Source: Methanomassiliicoccus sp.
Lineage (GTDB): Archaea > Thermoplasmatota > Thermoplasmata > Methanomassiliicoccales > Methanomassiliicoccaceae
Length of the DNA stretch: 36,400 nucleotides
Assembly (NCBI GenBank): GCA_016109435.1
Contig: JAEILR010000024.1
Span: forward strand, 1-36,400
Direction of reading: 5' to 3'
Part shown: positions 29,226 through 36,400 of the stretch, one piece after another
Position numbering within the stretch: the stretch's first letter is position 1
Layout: every line of letters begins with the position of its first letter
The notes under the pieces: model-generated
The model's input: only the letters and a program-made list of their open reading frames with translations
The model's database searches: none
Told to the model about the DNA's origin: nothing
Made by a program: the position numbers and the translations under genes

Positions 29226-30206
29226 TCAGGCCTTGACACCGTCCAGGTAGGTGCGGTCGATGGCGGCCTCGATGTCCGGCAGAGCGGAGATCTTGCCGCT
29301 CGAAAGCAGGAACTCACCGACCGACCTCAGGCTGTCGATGTCCGTCCGCTCCAGACGCAGGCCGTAGCTGACGGTGTCCAGGCATTTCTTCTCATCACTC
29401 ACAGAGATCCCGATCTTCCCGGCGCACAGGGCGATGGACGTTTCGTAGTCCGTTCCCATGTACGCGATCGCCCGGTCGATGGCCTTCAGCGCCGCGGTGA
29501 TGACCTCCGGCCTCTCATCGATGAGCTTCTGGGTGACCATCAGCACCAGCGGATAGGTGCTCCCGAGCCCGCTGGAGTTGGTGATCTCGTGCACGTCGGC
29601 CCCATTGGCGTTCTCGACATTGGTCGGCCACGGCTCGCTACCGATGATAGCGTCCACCTGGCGGGTCTTGACCGCGTTGGGCATGTCCGCCGGGCTCAGC
29701 GAGACGGAGGTGATGTCATCGGCGCTCAGACCGTTGGCCTCCAGCAGGCGAAGGAGCGCGCCCTGGCTGCTGGAGCCGAACTGCACCCCCACCTTCTTTC
29801 CCACCAGGTCGGTCACGGTGGCGATGTCCGTCCATCCCACCAGCCTGTGCTGTCCCTCCCCGCTACCGTAGCTGGCTATGAGCTTGGCGCCCATGTTCTT
29901 GGCCATCAGCGTGACGCCCGGAGCGTCGCCCATGGCCCCCATGTCCGCTGAACCGGTGGCCAGGGCCTCTGCCGACTGAATGCCCCCGCTGACGATCAGC
30001 GCCGTTACGTTCAATCCCTCGTCCTTGAAGAATCCCTTCTCCTGGGCGATGATCAGCGGCTCGTAGTCGATCTTGTTGGAGTAGGTGAGCCTCAGCTCCA
30101 TGACGTCGTCGTCGGCCGGGGCGCTCATCAGGATCGCGGCCCCCACCGCGGCGGCCACGATGATGATCGCGGCCACCACTGCCAGTATCTTCCTTCCTAT
30201 CTTCAT
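29226..30206 (-). CDS. ABC importer substrate-binding protein (SsuA/TauA/NMT1 type)
   Basis: This 326-residue protein has an N-terminal membrane anchor (about 8-28) without a lipobox Cys, then the periplasmic binding fold of the nitrate/sulfonate/taurine or thiamine-precursor family. Recognisable segments are Y-E-P-L-I-I-A-Q-E-K-G-F-F-K-D-E-G-L (near the start of the domain), G-S-A-D-M-G-A-M-G-D and V-D-A-I-I-G-S-E-P-W. The ligand cannot be told from sequence. It is 3 nt downstream of the ATPase gene, with GAGG before the ATG at 30206. It lies between the transporter genes and the MtaA-like gene. Confidence 0.9.
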   Translation of the reverse strand: MKIGRKILAVVAAIIIVAAAVGAAILMSAPADDDVMELRLTYSNKIDYEPLIIAQEKGFFKDEGLNVTALIVSGGIQSAEALATGSADMGAMGDAPGVTLMAKNMGAKLIASYGSGEGQHRLVGWTDIATVTDLVGKKVGVQFGSSSQGALLRLLEANGLSADDITSVSLSPADMPNAVKTRQVDAIIGSEPWPTNVENANGADVHEITNSSGLGSTYPLVLMVTQKLIDERPEVITAALKAIDRAIAYMGTDYETSIALCAGKIGISVSDEKKCLDTVSYGLRLERTDIDSLRSVGEFLLSSGKISALPDIEAAIDRTYLDGVKA

Positions 30207-30209
30207 GTT

Positions 30210-31025
30210 CTATGCCTCAGTATCCTTTATCACGATGGGCGCGAGCAGCTCCGTCCTTTTGCACCCGCACTCCGAGAGAACGTCCTGCAGGGAGCAGGAG
30301 ATCTCTTTCCTCAACCTCACGGCGTCCTCCTGGAAGAGGTCCCGCGGCCGGGGGACTTCAACGCTCCACTCGCGGTGCACATGCCCAGGGTTGGTGCCCA
30401 TGAGCACGATGCGGCTGCCCAGCGCGATCGCTTCCTCGATGTTGTGGGTGATGAACAGGAACGTCCTCCCTCCCATCTCCCAGAGCTTGAGAAGTTCGAG
30501 GTCCATGTGCTTGCGGCCCTGCTCGTCCAGCGCCCCGAAGGGCTCGTCCAGCAGAAGCACCTCCGGCTCCAGTACCAGGGTTCGGGCGATGGCCACCTTC
30601 TGCCTCATGCCCCCGGACAGGGCGCTCGGGCGGGCCCTCTCGAACCTGGCCAGGTCGACCTTCTCCAGCATTTCCATGGCCCTCTGCCGCGCCCGGTCCC
30701 TGGGCATCCCCGCGTTCCGCAGGCCGAAGGCCACGTTGTCCAGCACCGACAGCCAGGGGAATAGGCCGTGCTCCTGGAACACCATCCCGATGCGGGGGTG
30801 AGGGCCGGTGACCTCCTCCCCGCCTAGGGTGACCCTCCCGCGCGTCGGCCGCTCGAACCCCGCCGCCAGGTTCAGCAGTGTCGATTTCCCGCAACCGGAC
30901 GGTCCCACGATGCATACGAACTCGCCCTCCTCCACGGCCAGGTCCACGTTCCTGAGGGCCAGCAGGCCCTTGCCGGACAGGGGGTCCGTGAAGGCCTTGG
31001 ACACGTTCTCCAACCGCAGCCTCAT
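30210..31025 (-). CDS. ABC importer ATPase (SsuB/TauB type)
   Basis: This 271-residue ATPase drives import. The Walker A motif is G-P-S-G-C-G-K-S-T (41-49). The Q-loop follows (V-F-Q-E-H-G-L-F-P-W-L), then the signature L-S-G-G-M-R-Q (136-142), Walker B L-L-L-D-E-P (157-162) and switch His194 in T-H-N. The sequence around the Q-loop and E-A-I is typical of the nitrate/sulfonate/taurine subfamily. The C-terminal tail of about 40 residues holds C-S-L-Q and C-G-C and is not needed for catalysis; it may be regulatory. It starts 1 nt after the permease stop codon (TGAGATG). Confidence 0.94.
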   Translation of the reverse strand: MRLRLENVSKAFTDPLSGKGLLALRNVDLAVEEGEFVCIVGPSGCGKSTLLNLAAGFERPTRGRVTLGGEEVTGPHPRIGMVFQEHGLFPWLSVLDNVAFGLRNAGMPRDRARQRAMEMLEKVDLARFERARPSALSGGMRQKVAIARTLVLEPEVLLLDEPFGALDEQGRKHMDLELLKLWEMGGRTFLFITHNIEEAIALGSRIVLMGTNPGHVHREWSVEVPRPRDLFQEDAVRLRKEISCSLQDVLSECGCKRTELLAPIVIKDTEA

Positions 31026-31026
31026 C

Positions 31027-31941
31027 TCACTCCGCCCCCAGGCCCATGCGGTCGCGCAGCCGCCGCTCGGCCACGGTGAACAATATCTTCTCGATGAACA
31101 GGCCGATGCCGCATATCACCAGGATGGAGACGAACGCGGCCTCGAAATCGAGGGACCACCTCGCCTGCACCAGCACGTACCCGAGACCGAGGCCGACGCC
31201 GACCACCATCTCCGCGGCGATGAGCACCCGCCATCCGTTGGCCAGCCCCATGCGCAGGCCGTTGAGCATCTGCAGCGAGGCCGCCGGAAGGAGCACCCGG
31301 AAGAAAAGCGCCGGCTTTTTCGTCCCCAGGATGCTGGCCGCCCGGCGGTAGACAGGCGGCGCCTCCCTGATGCCCGAAGCGGTGCTGATGGCCACCGCCG
31401 GCAGCACGGTCATGTAGATCATGAACACCGTCGACGTCTCTCCCAGGCCGAACAACAGCAGGGCGATCGGTATCCATGCCAGGCCGGGTATGAGCTGCAG
31501 GACGGTCAGGGGGGTCATGCCGATGCCGTTGACGGTCGCGCTCGCTCCCATGAGCATGCCGATGACGATCCCCGTGACCGCGGCCAGGAGATAGCCCGTC
31601 CCCCACCTTGCCAGGCTGCTGAGCAAATGCTCCGTGATGGTGTGGTCGTACAGGGTGGTCCCCGACATGAGGTCGGCCAGCCGCAGTACGGTGTCCGTCG
31701 GGGAGGGATATACGACTCCTTTCACCTCGAACACCCACATCGATACCGTCTGCCACGCCAGGAGGGTGATGCCAATGCCGACCAGTCCGATGATCGCCCG
31801 GGAGGCCCACCTGCTCCTGTGGTCGGCCCGGAACTCGAAGTGGGCGGAGTCCCGGGAGATCGCGTCGTCTATAGCCACGACCTCTGCCTTCGGTGACGAC
31901 GCCTTCCCCCTCCCCATCATGTGCTCAACCTCCAGCGACAT
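31027..31941 (-). CDS. ABC importer permease (SsuC/TauC type)
   Basis: This permease has six membrane helices (between about residues 48 and 290) and the BPD-type coupling motif around R-x-A-A-S-I-L-G-T-K-K (about 201-211), as in SsuC/TauC. The family imports nitrate, aliphatic sulfonates, taurine or pyrimidine-type thiamine precursors. The ATG at 31941 has GGTGGAGG about 4 nt upstream; a GTG three codons earlier (31950) overlaps that Shine-Dalgarno. The N-terminal 45 residues before the first helix are polar and unlike the family. It is the first gene of the operon that ends with the MtaA-like gene. Confidence 0.92.
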   Translation of the reverse strand: MSLEVEHMMGRGKASSPKAEVVAIDDAISRDSAHFEFRADHRSRWASRAIIGLVGIGITLLAWQTVSMWVFEVKGVVYPSPTDTVLRLADLMSGTTLYDHTITEHLLSSLARWGTGYLLAAVTGIVIGMLMGASATVNGIGMTPLTVLQLIPGLAWIPIALLLFGLGETSTVFMIYMTVLPAVAISTASGIREAPPVYRRAASILGTKKPALFFRVLLPAASLQMLNGLRMGLANGWRVLIAAEMVVGVGLGLGYVLVQARWSLDFEAAFVSILVICGIGLFIEKILFTVAERRLRDRMGLGAE

Positions 31942-32035
31942 ATCCTCCACCGACGTGTGCGTGGTACGCCCCGGCAGCGCCTGAACCGCGAAGTTAACGG
32001 GGTAAAGGGGATGATTGATTGTTAGACCAAATAGT

Positions 32036-32058
32036 TTTGTTTAAAATCAAATATTAAA
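32036..32058 (-). promoter_or_regulatory. AT-rich promoter region of the ABC importer operon
   Basis: The only AT-rich stretch of the 31942-32113 spacer. On the minus strand it contains TTTAATATTT and TTTTAAAC, either of which could be the TATA box. The resulting leader would be about 70-90 nt, long for this window, where many messages look leaderless. No ORB-type origin repeat is seen in it. Confidence 0.45.
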
Positions 32059-32113
32059 GTCAGGTCCGGCCGGGCCCGGGCCGCTGTTGATACATCATCG
32101 CCTCCTCAGCCCC

Positions 32114-33292
32114 TCACTTGCCATTGGAGAGCATCTGCTCCAGCATCTCGCCGAGCACCTTGACCGGCATGTCCGGGACGGAGATGTACGTCGTCCTGCC
32201 GCCGGAGGGGTCTCCGGTGACCTTCGTTTCCACCAGGCCCTCGCCGGCCAGCTGCTGGAGGTAGGCCCAGAACTGGGTGTGGCCCCTGGCCCGCTCCCCG
32301 TACTCCTCGGCCGCGATCTTATAGGCGCCCTCCACCTCCTTGGTGGTCACGTAGGCCTGGTCCCGGGAAGCCCGGGCCACTGCCAGCAGCACCAGCTTCT
32401 TCTGGATGTCCAGCTCCTCGACCTTGGTGCCGGTGACCACGTTATAGGTGAACGCCTTGGCCGTGCGCACGTTCTCCGGGGTGACCTGGGGGCTGCTCTC
32501 CTCCTCGGCCAGCATGCCCGCCTTCTCCAGGATCTCGATGGCGAACCGGGCGTCCCCCATTTCCGCCGAGGCGTCGGCGATAAGGTCGATGGAGGTGTCC
32601 GGGACCGCGCCCGGATAGAACGCGAGGGGCACTCTCTGGGCGATGATGTCCCGCAGCTCCTCGACCGAGTAGCGGTCGAACTGGATGACGTTCGCCCGCC
32701 GGAAGGTGGACCGCGATGCCGGGTCCAGCATGTCCAGCAGGTACTTCTGGGAGATCATGATGAGGGACATCGAGGCCCTGCCCCCGACCTTCTCCTCGTC
32801 GAACCTCGAGAGGTGGTAGATGAGGTCCCCGGCGCCCTTGCGCAGCAGCACGTCCGCTTCGTCCAGGACCACCACCAGGTGCAGCTTCTCCTTCTCCAGG
32901 TGCTTGCGCAGGGTGCGCAGCATCTCCGCGGTGGAGAACCCCCGGTCAGGGAAACGCTCATCGAAGCGGTTGACCAGCCGGAGCAGCACCGCGGACTCGG
33001 TGTTCCGCTGGCGGCAGTTCACCACGATGAAGTCCATGGGCCGCCCCTCGTCCCTAGCCTCCTTCACCAGGTCCAGGCAGAAACGCTTGCTGGTGGCGGT
33101 CTTCCCCGTACCAACGTTGCCGATGAGGAAGGCGGTCTGCGAAACGCCGGACTCGAGCACCGGGCGGAAGAGCATCCACAGCCGGTCCATCTGCCGCTCG
33201 CGGTGGACCAGTTGCTCTGGCACGTAGTCGAAGGAGAGCTTGGCGGGGTCCTTGAGCACCTTGCTCGACCGCTCGAAATGCTGGCGCGTCAA
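32114..33292 (-). CDS. Orc1/Cdc6-family AAA+ ATPase
   Basis: Orc1/Cdc6 proteins recognise replication origins and load the MCM helicase in archaea. This 392-residue protein has Walker A (G-N-V-G-T-G-K-T, 58-65), Walker B (L-D-E-A-D, 143-147), an arginine-finger region, sensor 2 (G-D-A-R-F-A-I-E-I-L) and a C-terminal winged-helix domain (about 310-392). The start is a TTG at 33292 preceded by GGTGAGG 5 nt away. This TTG overlaps the stop of the NIF3-like gene (TTGA), so translation is coupled. Upstream in-frame extension to 33601 is shadow. No ORB-type repeats were seen nearby, so whether it marks an origin or is a regulatory paralogue is open. Confidence 0.93.
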   Translation of the reverse strand: MTRQHFERSSKVLKDPAKLSFDYVPEQLVHRERQMDRLWMLFRPVLESGVSQTAFLIGNVGTGKTATSKRFCLDLVKEARDEGRPMDFIVVNCRQRNTESAVLLRLVNRFDERFPDRGFSTAEMLRTLRKHLEKEKLHLVVVLDEADVLLRKGAGDLIYHLSRFDEEKVGGRASMSLIMISQKYLLDMLDPASRSTFRRANVIQFDRYSVEELRDIIAQRVPLAFYPGAVPDTSIDLIADASAEMGDARFAIEILEKAGMLAEEESSPQVTPENVRTAKAFTYNVVTGTKVEELDIQKKLVLLAVARASRDQAYVTTKEVEGAYKIAAEEYGERARGHTQFWAYLQQLAGEGLVETKVTGDPSGGRTTYISVPDMPVKVLGEMLEQMLSNGK

Positions 33293-34242
33293 TTCCGCCT
33301 CACCCTGGTGAACCCCGAGCAGGGGATGATGTTCAGCCCTCGTTCCTCGAACCTGTCGGCCAGGAGATTGACCCCCAGCGAATCGGAGGCCATGTGGCCG
33401 GCCACCACGATGTTCACGTGATGCTTCCTCGCCTCCTCGATATGGCTCTCCGGCGCGTGCATGCACACCACCGTACCGATGCCCGAGCGTGACAGCTGCT
33501 CGTACATCTCCTTGGGCGCCGCCGTCCCTCCGGCGAACTTGACCGCGATCCTCCCCGCCCGGCGGTCCCGGCCCCCGGCGTAGATCTCCGGCGGATTGCA
33601 TTCCCTGATCGCCCGGTCGTACTCGGGGATCTTCCCTAACAGCTCCAGCAGGTCCCCCAGCCGATCCGGGGCCCCCCTGTCCAGCAGCTTCTGCATGAAG
33701 TCCTGTCCCAGAAGGTCACAGGGCTGATGGAGGCACATGAACGGGATGTCCAGAAGGCGGCAGGCGTCCACCGTCTGGGCGTGGTTGATCGAGTGCGTCG
33801 CGCACATGACATCGTGCATGCGGGGCGCCAGTATGCACTCCGCCGCGGTGACCGGCACCCCCCAGGAGCACATCATGGTCTCCTGTATGGGCATCACCTT
33901 GTAAAGGGAGGCCTGGGCCCTGCCCCGGGGATGGTGGCCGATGACGGCATCGATACTCCTCCCCTTCTCCCTCAGCCGGTCGGCCAGGAGCACCTCTGCC
34001 GGAGTTATGTCGATCCCCCACATCACTGAGGCGATGTCCTCGCGGCCATCGTCATATAGGATGCGGCTGTCGGCGTAGGGGTTCCACAGGGAATCGGCGT
34101 CGAACCTCTCCTTTCCCGTGGCGTCCAGCCCGTCGTACTCCCTGCGGGTACGCTGGAGCGCGGATTCCAGCTCCGCCCCCCTCCGGGGATCGACGTTCTT
34201 GGCCTCTTCGACCGCCAGGCGGTAGTAATCTGACAGACGCAT
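33289..34242 (-). CDS. NIF3-like (DUF34) metal-binding protein
   Basis: This 317-residue protein of the NIF3/DUF34 family is a widely conserved dinuclear-metal protein with uncertain function. The metal-ligand regions are I-G-H-H-P-R-G (102-107) and A-G-H-M-A-S-D-S-L-G (about 281-290), and a T-H-S segment lies between them. The first 60 residues precede the family start and are helical; this is longer than the bacterial proteins. The ATG at 34242 is about 32 bp from a minus-strand TATA tract, and the message is probably short-leadered. Its end overlaps the Cdc6 gene. Confidence 0.85.
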   Translation of the reverse strand: MRLSDYYRLAVEEAKNVDPRRGAELESALQRTRREYDGLDATGKERFDADSLWNPYADSRILYDDGREDIASVMWGIDITPAEVLLADRLREKGRSIDAVIGHHPRGRAQASLYKVMPIQETMMCSWGVPVTAAECILAPRMHDVMCATHSINHAQTVDACRLLDIPFMCLHQPCDLLGQDFMQKLLDRGAPDRLGDLLELLGKIPEYDRAIRECNPPEIYAGGRDRRAGRIAVKFAGGTAAPKEMYEQLSRSGIGTVVCMHAPESHIEEARKHHVNIVVAGHMASDSLGVNLLADRFEERGLNIIPCSGFTRVRRN

Positions 34243-34266
34243 ACTATCAACAAATGATTCTCCCGC

Positions 34267-34280
34267 TCACATATAATCTA
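34267..34280. promoter_or_regulatory. Shared divergent TATA region
   Basis: The tract CACATATAATCTAT serves both directions. It is about 32 bp from the NIF3-like ATG on the minus strand and 48 bp from the ATG at 34322 on the plus strand. The tract is the only AT-rich piece in the 79-bp spacer. Confidence 0.5.
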
Positions 34281-34321
34281 TGGGGAACAGTTCTTAGTGC
34301 CGGGGTGCCCATTTCCGGGTC

Positions 34322-34669
34322 ATGAACGACGACGAAGGTCTGATGTCCATGGTCAAGGACCCGTTGGGGTCGTTGAAGGTGGAGGACCTGGTGGTGGAGG
34401 CGGCCAGGGAGCTGGTGAAGGACGAGATCAAGCGGCACATCCGTAAGAAGCTGGAAGAGGACCCCAAGCTGAGGAACGACATCCGGACGGCGGTGGCCGA
34501 GCTGATGGACGCCAAGATCCGCGAGGCGTACGCGATGGTCAAGCTCGGCAAGTGCGGCGTCAACCTGGGCATCGCCATGGTCCCGCCCGATCTCAAGGAG
34601 CGCATGGACCGCGACATCGCCAATCTCCTGGAGAGGGAGATGGGGCAGGTCGTCAGCAGGATGGAGTGA
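34322..34669 (+). CDS. Small helical protein of unknown function (115 aa)
   Basis: This acidic and basic, mostly helical protein has no membrane helix and no family that I recognise. The pattern is a long amphipathic helix (V-V-E-A-A-R-E-L-V-K-D-E-I-K-R-H-I-R-K-K), a second helix with a Cys (Y-A-M-V-K-L-G-K-C-G), a P-P-D loop and a third helix. Composition matches the surrounding high-GC genes. The ATG at 34322 has no Shine-Dalgarno, in keeping with a short leader from the shared promoter. It lies tail to tail with the ribosomal operon. Confidence 0.65.
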   Translation: MNDDEGLMSMVKDPLGSLKVEDLVVEAARELVKDEIKRHIRKKLEEDPKLRNDIRTAVAELMDAKIREAYAMVKLGKCGVNLGIAMVPPDLKERMDRDIANLLEREMGQVVSRME

Positions 34670-34686
34670 GAAAAAAGTAAAAGATT
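34670..34686 (-). terminator. T-rich terminator of the L1-L10-L12 operon
   Basis: On the minus strand this reads as two T runs (TTTTACTTTTTTC), about 65 nt after the L12 stop codon. Archaeal RNA polymerase stops at such U-rich stretches. It also lies at the end of the plus-strand 115-aa gene. Confidence 0.5.
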
Positions 34687-34748
34687 GGAAGGGGGGCCAA
34701 GGCCCGTTGAAGGATGAGGACCGGGTCCTCTGAGTTTCGTCCGTCCGT

Positions 34749-35057
34749 TCAGCCGAACAGGGCGGACAGACCCGCGGCAGCCTCTTCCTCGCTGACCTCG
34801 GGCTTCTTCTCTTCTTCCTTCTTCTTCTCCTTGTGCTCGGCCGGGGCCGCGGCGGCCGCGGCGGGGGCGGGAGCGGCGGCAACAGCGGCGGAGGCGATGG
34901 CCTCGTCGATGTTGACACCTTCCAGGGAGGCGGTGAGCGCCTTCACCCTGGCGGCGTCCGGCTCAACGCCGGCGCTCTTCAGGACGTTCGCGATCGCATC
35001 GTCGTCTACGGTCTTTCCAGCGGCGTGAAGGACCAAAGCGCTGTATATGTACTCCAT
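34749..35057 (-). CDS. rpl12: Ribosomal protein L12 (P1), archaeal stalk protein
   Basis: This 102-residue archaeal P1/L12 forms the ribosomal stalk that recruits translation factors. The N-terminal dimerisation helix begins [14 protein letters not shown], followed by a hinge rich in Ala and Pro (about 60-75), a charged stretch with K-K-K-E-E-E-K-K, and the conserved factor-binding tail G-L-S-A-L-F-G. The tail nearly repeats that of L10. The ATG at 35057 has GGAGG 7 nt upstream. It is 21 nt downstream of L10. Confidence 0.97.
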   Translation of the reverse strand: MEYIYSALVLHAAGKTVDDDAIANVLKSAGVEPDAARVKALTASLEGVNIDEAIASAAVAAAPAPAAAAAAPAEHKEKKKEEEKKPEVSEEEAAAGLSALFG

Positions 35058-35078
35058 TTCTATTCCTCCATTATTTCT

Positions 35079-36071
35079 TCAATCGAATAGAGAGCTAAGG
35101 CCCGCTGCTGCTTCGTCTTCGCTGACCTCGGGCTTCTTCTCCTCTTCCTTCTTCTCTACCTTCTTCTCCTGAGGCGCAGGTGCAACGGCTGCGGACAGCT
35201 GCTGCTTCAACCGGTCATCCTCCAGTCCGGGGACATGGGAGGCGATGGCGAGCATCTCTGCCCGTGCCTTCGCCAGGAGTGGACCGATGGTGTCCTTGGT
35301 GGGAATGGCGGCCTTGACGCCGAGAGCGGATGCCTCGCGGTAGGCCTTGCCCATAAGCGGACCTATGGTCTGCTTGGTCGGGTAAACGATGCTCACACCT
35401 AGGGCGGTCGCGTTCCTGGCCGCGGTGGCCAGCATGGTCGGGTAGTAGCCCACGGGGACGTTCAGCACGGCCTTCTCGTAGAGGAGGCCATCCTCGAACG
35501 CGGCCCTGAGGTCCAGACCGACGATCATGGGCAGGATCTCCAGCTTGGGCAGGAGCTTGGCGAGGTCTTCGGGCACCTTGTGTCCCTTCTCTACCAGGAC
35601 CTTGTCCTTGCGGATGACGATCTTGCCGCCCTCGATGGCAGCGGGGATACCGGCCTTCTGCAGCTCGCCCACGATGGGGCCGGGCTTGAAGGGCGTTTCA
35701 CCCTCCTTGACGATGATGTCCTCGGGAGCGATGTCGCCAGGCTTGGCGGGGGCCGCCGACTTGGTGGCCTCCATCTGCTGGAACAGCTTGAAGGGGTTCA
35801 TGGGGGTGGCGATGATGGCGCACTGCCCCCCGACCATGGGCTTCAGCTTGTCCAGGCCAGGCCTTTGCTTGTTCGCTTCGTCTAGGGCGAGAAGGACCAG
35901 GTTGTTCCTGGTCATCATCACCGAGGCGTACTTCCTCAGCCCGTGACGCATGTCCTGCATCTGGGGAGAGGGGATCCCATGGACATCGACGATGGCGACG
36001 ACCGGGTTCTTCACCATGACGTCAGCGAGTTCCTTGACCTTCGCTTTCTTCCAAGATGCTACGTGTGCCAT
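35079..36071 (-). CDS. rplP0: Ribosomal protein L10 (P0), archaeal stalk base
   Basis: This 330-residue P0 protein anchors the L12 dimers to the ribosome. The N-terminal domain binds 23S rRNA (W-K-K-A-K-V-K-E-L-A at the start, then P-S-P-Q-M-Q-D-M-R-H-G-L-R-K). The archaeal inserted domain spans about 105-185. The C-terminal helical spine has several L12-binding sites (about 210-290). The charged tail E-K-K-E-E-E-K-K and G-L-S-S-L-F-D matches L12. The ATG at 36071 has GGAGG 7 nt upstream. It is 11 nt from L1, in the standard archaeal order. Confidence 0.97.
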   Translation of the reverse strand: MAHVASWKKAKVKELADVMVKNPVVAIVDVHGIPSPQMQDMRHGLRKYASVMMTRNNLVLLALDEANKQRPGLDKLKPMVGGQCAIIATPMNPFKLFQQMEATKSAAPAKPGDIAPEDIIVKEGETPFKPGPIVGELQKAGIPAAIEGGKIVIRKDKVLVEKGHKVPEDLAKLLPKLEILPMIVGLDLRAAFEDGLLYEKAVLNVPVGYYPTMLATAARNATALGVSIVYPTKQTIGPLMGKAYREASALGVKAAIPTKDTIGPLLAKARAEMLAIASHVPGLEDDRLKQQLSAAVAPAPQEKKVEKKEEEKKPEVSEDEAAAGLSSLFD

Positions 36072-36082
36072 CTTGATGCCTC

Positions 36083-36400
36083 CTAGATCAATCTCTCCGA
36101 CGGACCCATGGTCGTCTTGACATAGGCCGAGTCAATGTTCATCTTGCCTTTTTCTAGTTTGCCGATGACCCTCTTTAGGATGGCATCGACGTTCTCTGCT
36201 ATCTCCTCTGGAGCCATGTCCGCAGTGCCCACGGGCGCCTGGAAGGTCTTGCGGTCCTTCGTGCGGATCGAAACCGACTTGCGCAGGTTGTCGATCATGG
36301 GCTTGGGGTCCGCCCCTGGGGGTATGGGCTTGGGCATCTTTCCTCTCGGCGCGAGGACTATACCCAAACGCTTACCGATCTGGGGCATCAAGGGGGCCTC
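36083..36400 (-). CDS. rpl1: Ribosomal protein L1, 3' part (cut by window edge)
   Basis: This is the C-terminal part (about 105 residues) of ribosomal protein L1, which forms the movable L1 stalk and in archaea also represses its own operon by binding the message. Recognisable are M-P-Q-I-G-K-R-L-G-I-V-L-A-P-R-G-K-M-P-K-P near the cut edge, and the end V-K-T-T-M-G-P-S. The start lies beyond 36400, so an L1-binding site in the leader cannot be examined. It is followed by L10. Confidence 0.94.
   Translation of the reverse strand, partial: EAPLMPQIGKRLGIVLAPRGKMPKPIPPGADPKPMIDNLRKSVSIRTKDRKTFQAPVGTADMAPEEIAENVDAILKRVIGKLEKGKMNIDSAYVKTTMGPSERLI

Noticed and set aside
32087-33421. 444-codon plus-strand frame opposite the Cdc6 gene
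   Set aside because: It is antisense to a well-supported AAA+ gene, and the product is low-complexity.
34770-35150. Similar DNA at the ends of L10 and L12, as a possible duplication
   Set aside because: The shared acidic tail and LF ending are normal for archaeal P0 and P1 proteins.
1-36400. CRISPR array, integrase attachment sites or prophage genes
   Set aside because: No regularly spaced repeats, integrase or phage structural genes are visible. The only mobile unit is the IS630 element.

Overview
The window looks like a high-GC euryarchaeal chromosome segment. Archaeal markers are spread across it: the ribosomal protein order L1-L10(P0)-L12(P1), an Orc1/Cdc6 ATPase, RtcA, UPF0147, DUF131, a Mut7-C protein, a PAC2-family protein, a two-subunit GMP synthase, and many TATA boxes 25-30 nt upstream of leaderless or near-leaderless starts. 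The GC content and gene content suggest Thermoplasmatota, perhaps Methanomassiliicoccales. That is inference, because no rRNA or methanogenesis marker lies in the window.

Layout. 1-1510: small housekeeping or regulatory genes on the plus strand (RimI-like acetyltransferase, a 55-aa protein, a stand-alone RAM/AsnC ligand-binding protein, UPF0147), then tRNA-Gly(CCC). 1800-7475: a DUF3784/PH-like membrane protein, a CDF cation transporter, an RNase III-like protein with altered catalytic residues, a YdeI-like protein, a VOC protein and a CPA2 antiporter. 7684-13403: a P2-type Ca2+ ATPase overlapping RtcA, a PAC2 protein on the opposite strand, and a riboflavin-pathway reductase overlapping a Mut7-C protein. 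13378-18755: a duplicated-domain unknown protein, a large exported putative glycoprotein, DUF131, the GMP synthase glutaminase subunit with a 71-aa downstream gene, and a HAD hydrolase.

18756-21268 is an AT-richer accessory patch. It holds a signal-peptide protein, an IS630-family element whose transposase is split at an A8 run, and about 500 bp with no convincing gene. From 21269 housekeeping genes resume: PurE with the GMP synthase ATPase subunit, a small membrane protein with a second RAM protein, and adenosylhomocysteinase overlapping a PfkB kinase. Then come an aldehyde dehydrogenase and an AlkA-type glycosylase.

28153-31941 is a compact minus-strand operon: an SsuABC/TauABC-type ABC importer followed by a MtaA/CmuA/uroporphyrinogen decarboxylase-like protein. 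It is the best candidate here for an undescribed uptake-plus-metabolism system. The window ends with Orc1/Cdc6 overlapping a NIF3-like gene, a small helical protein, and the ribosomal stalk operon, with L1 running off the right edge.
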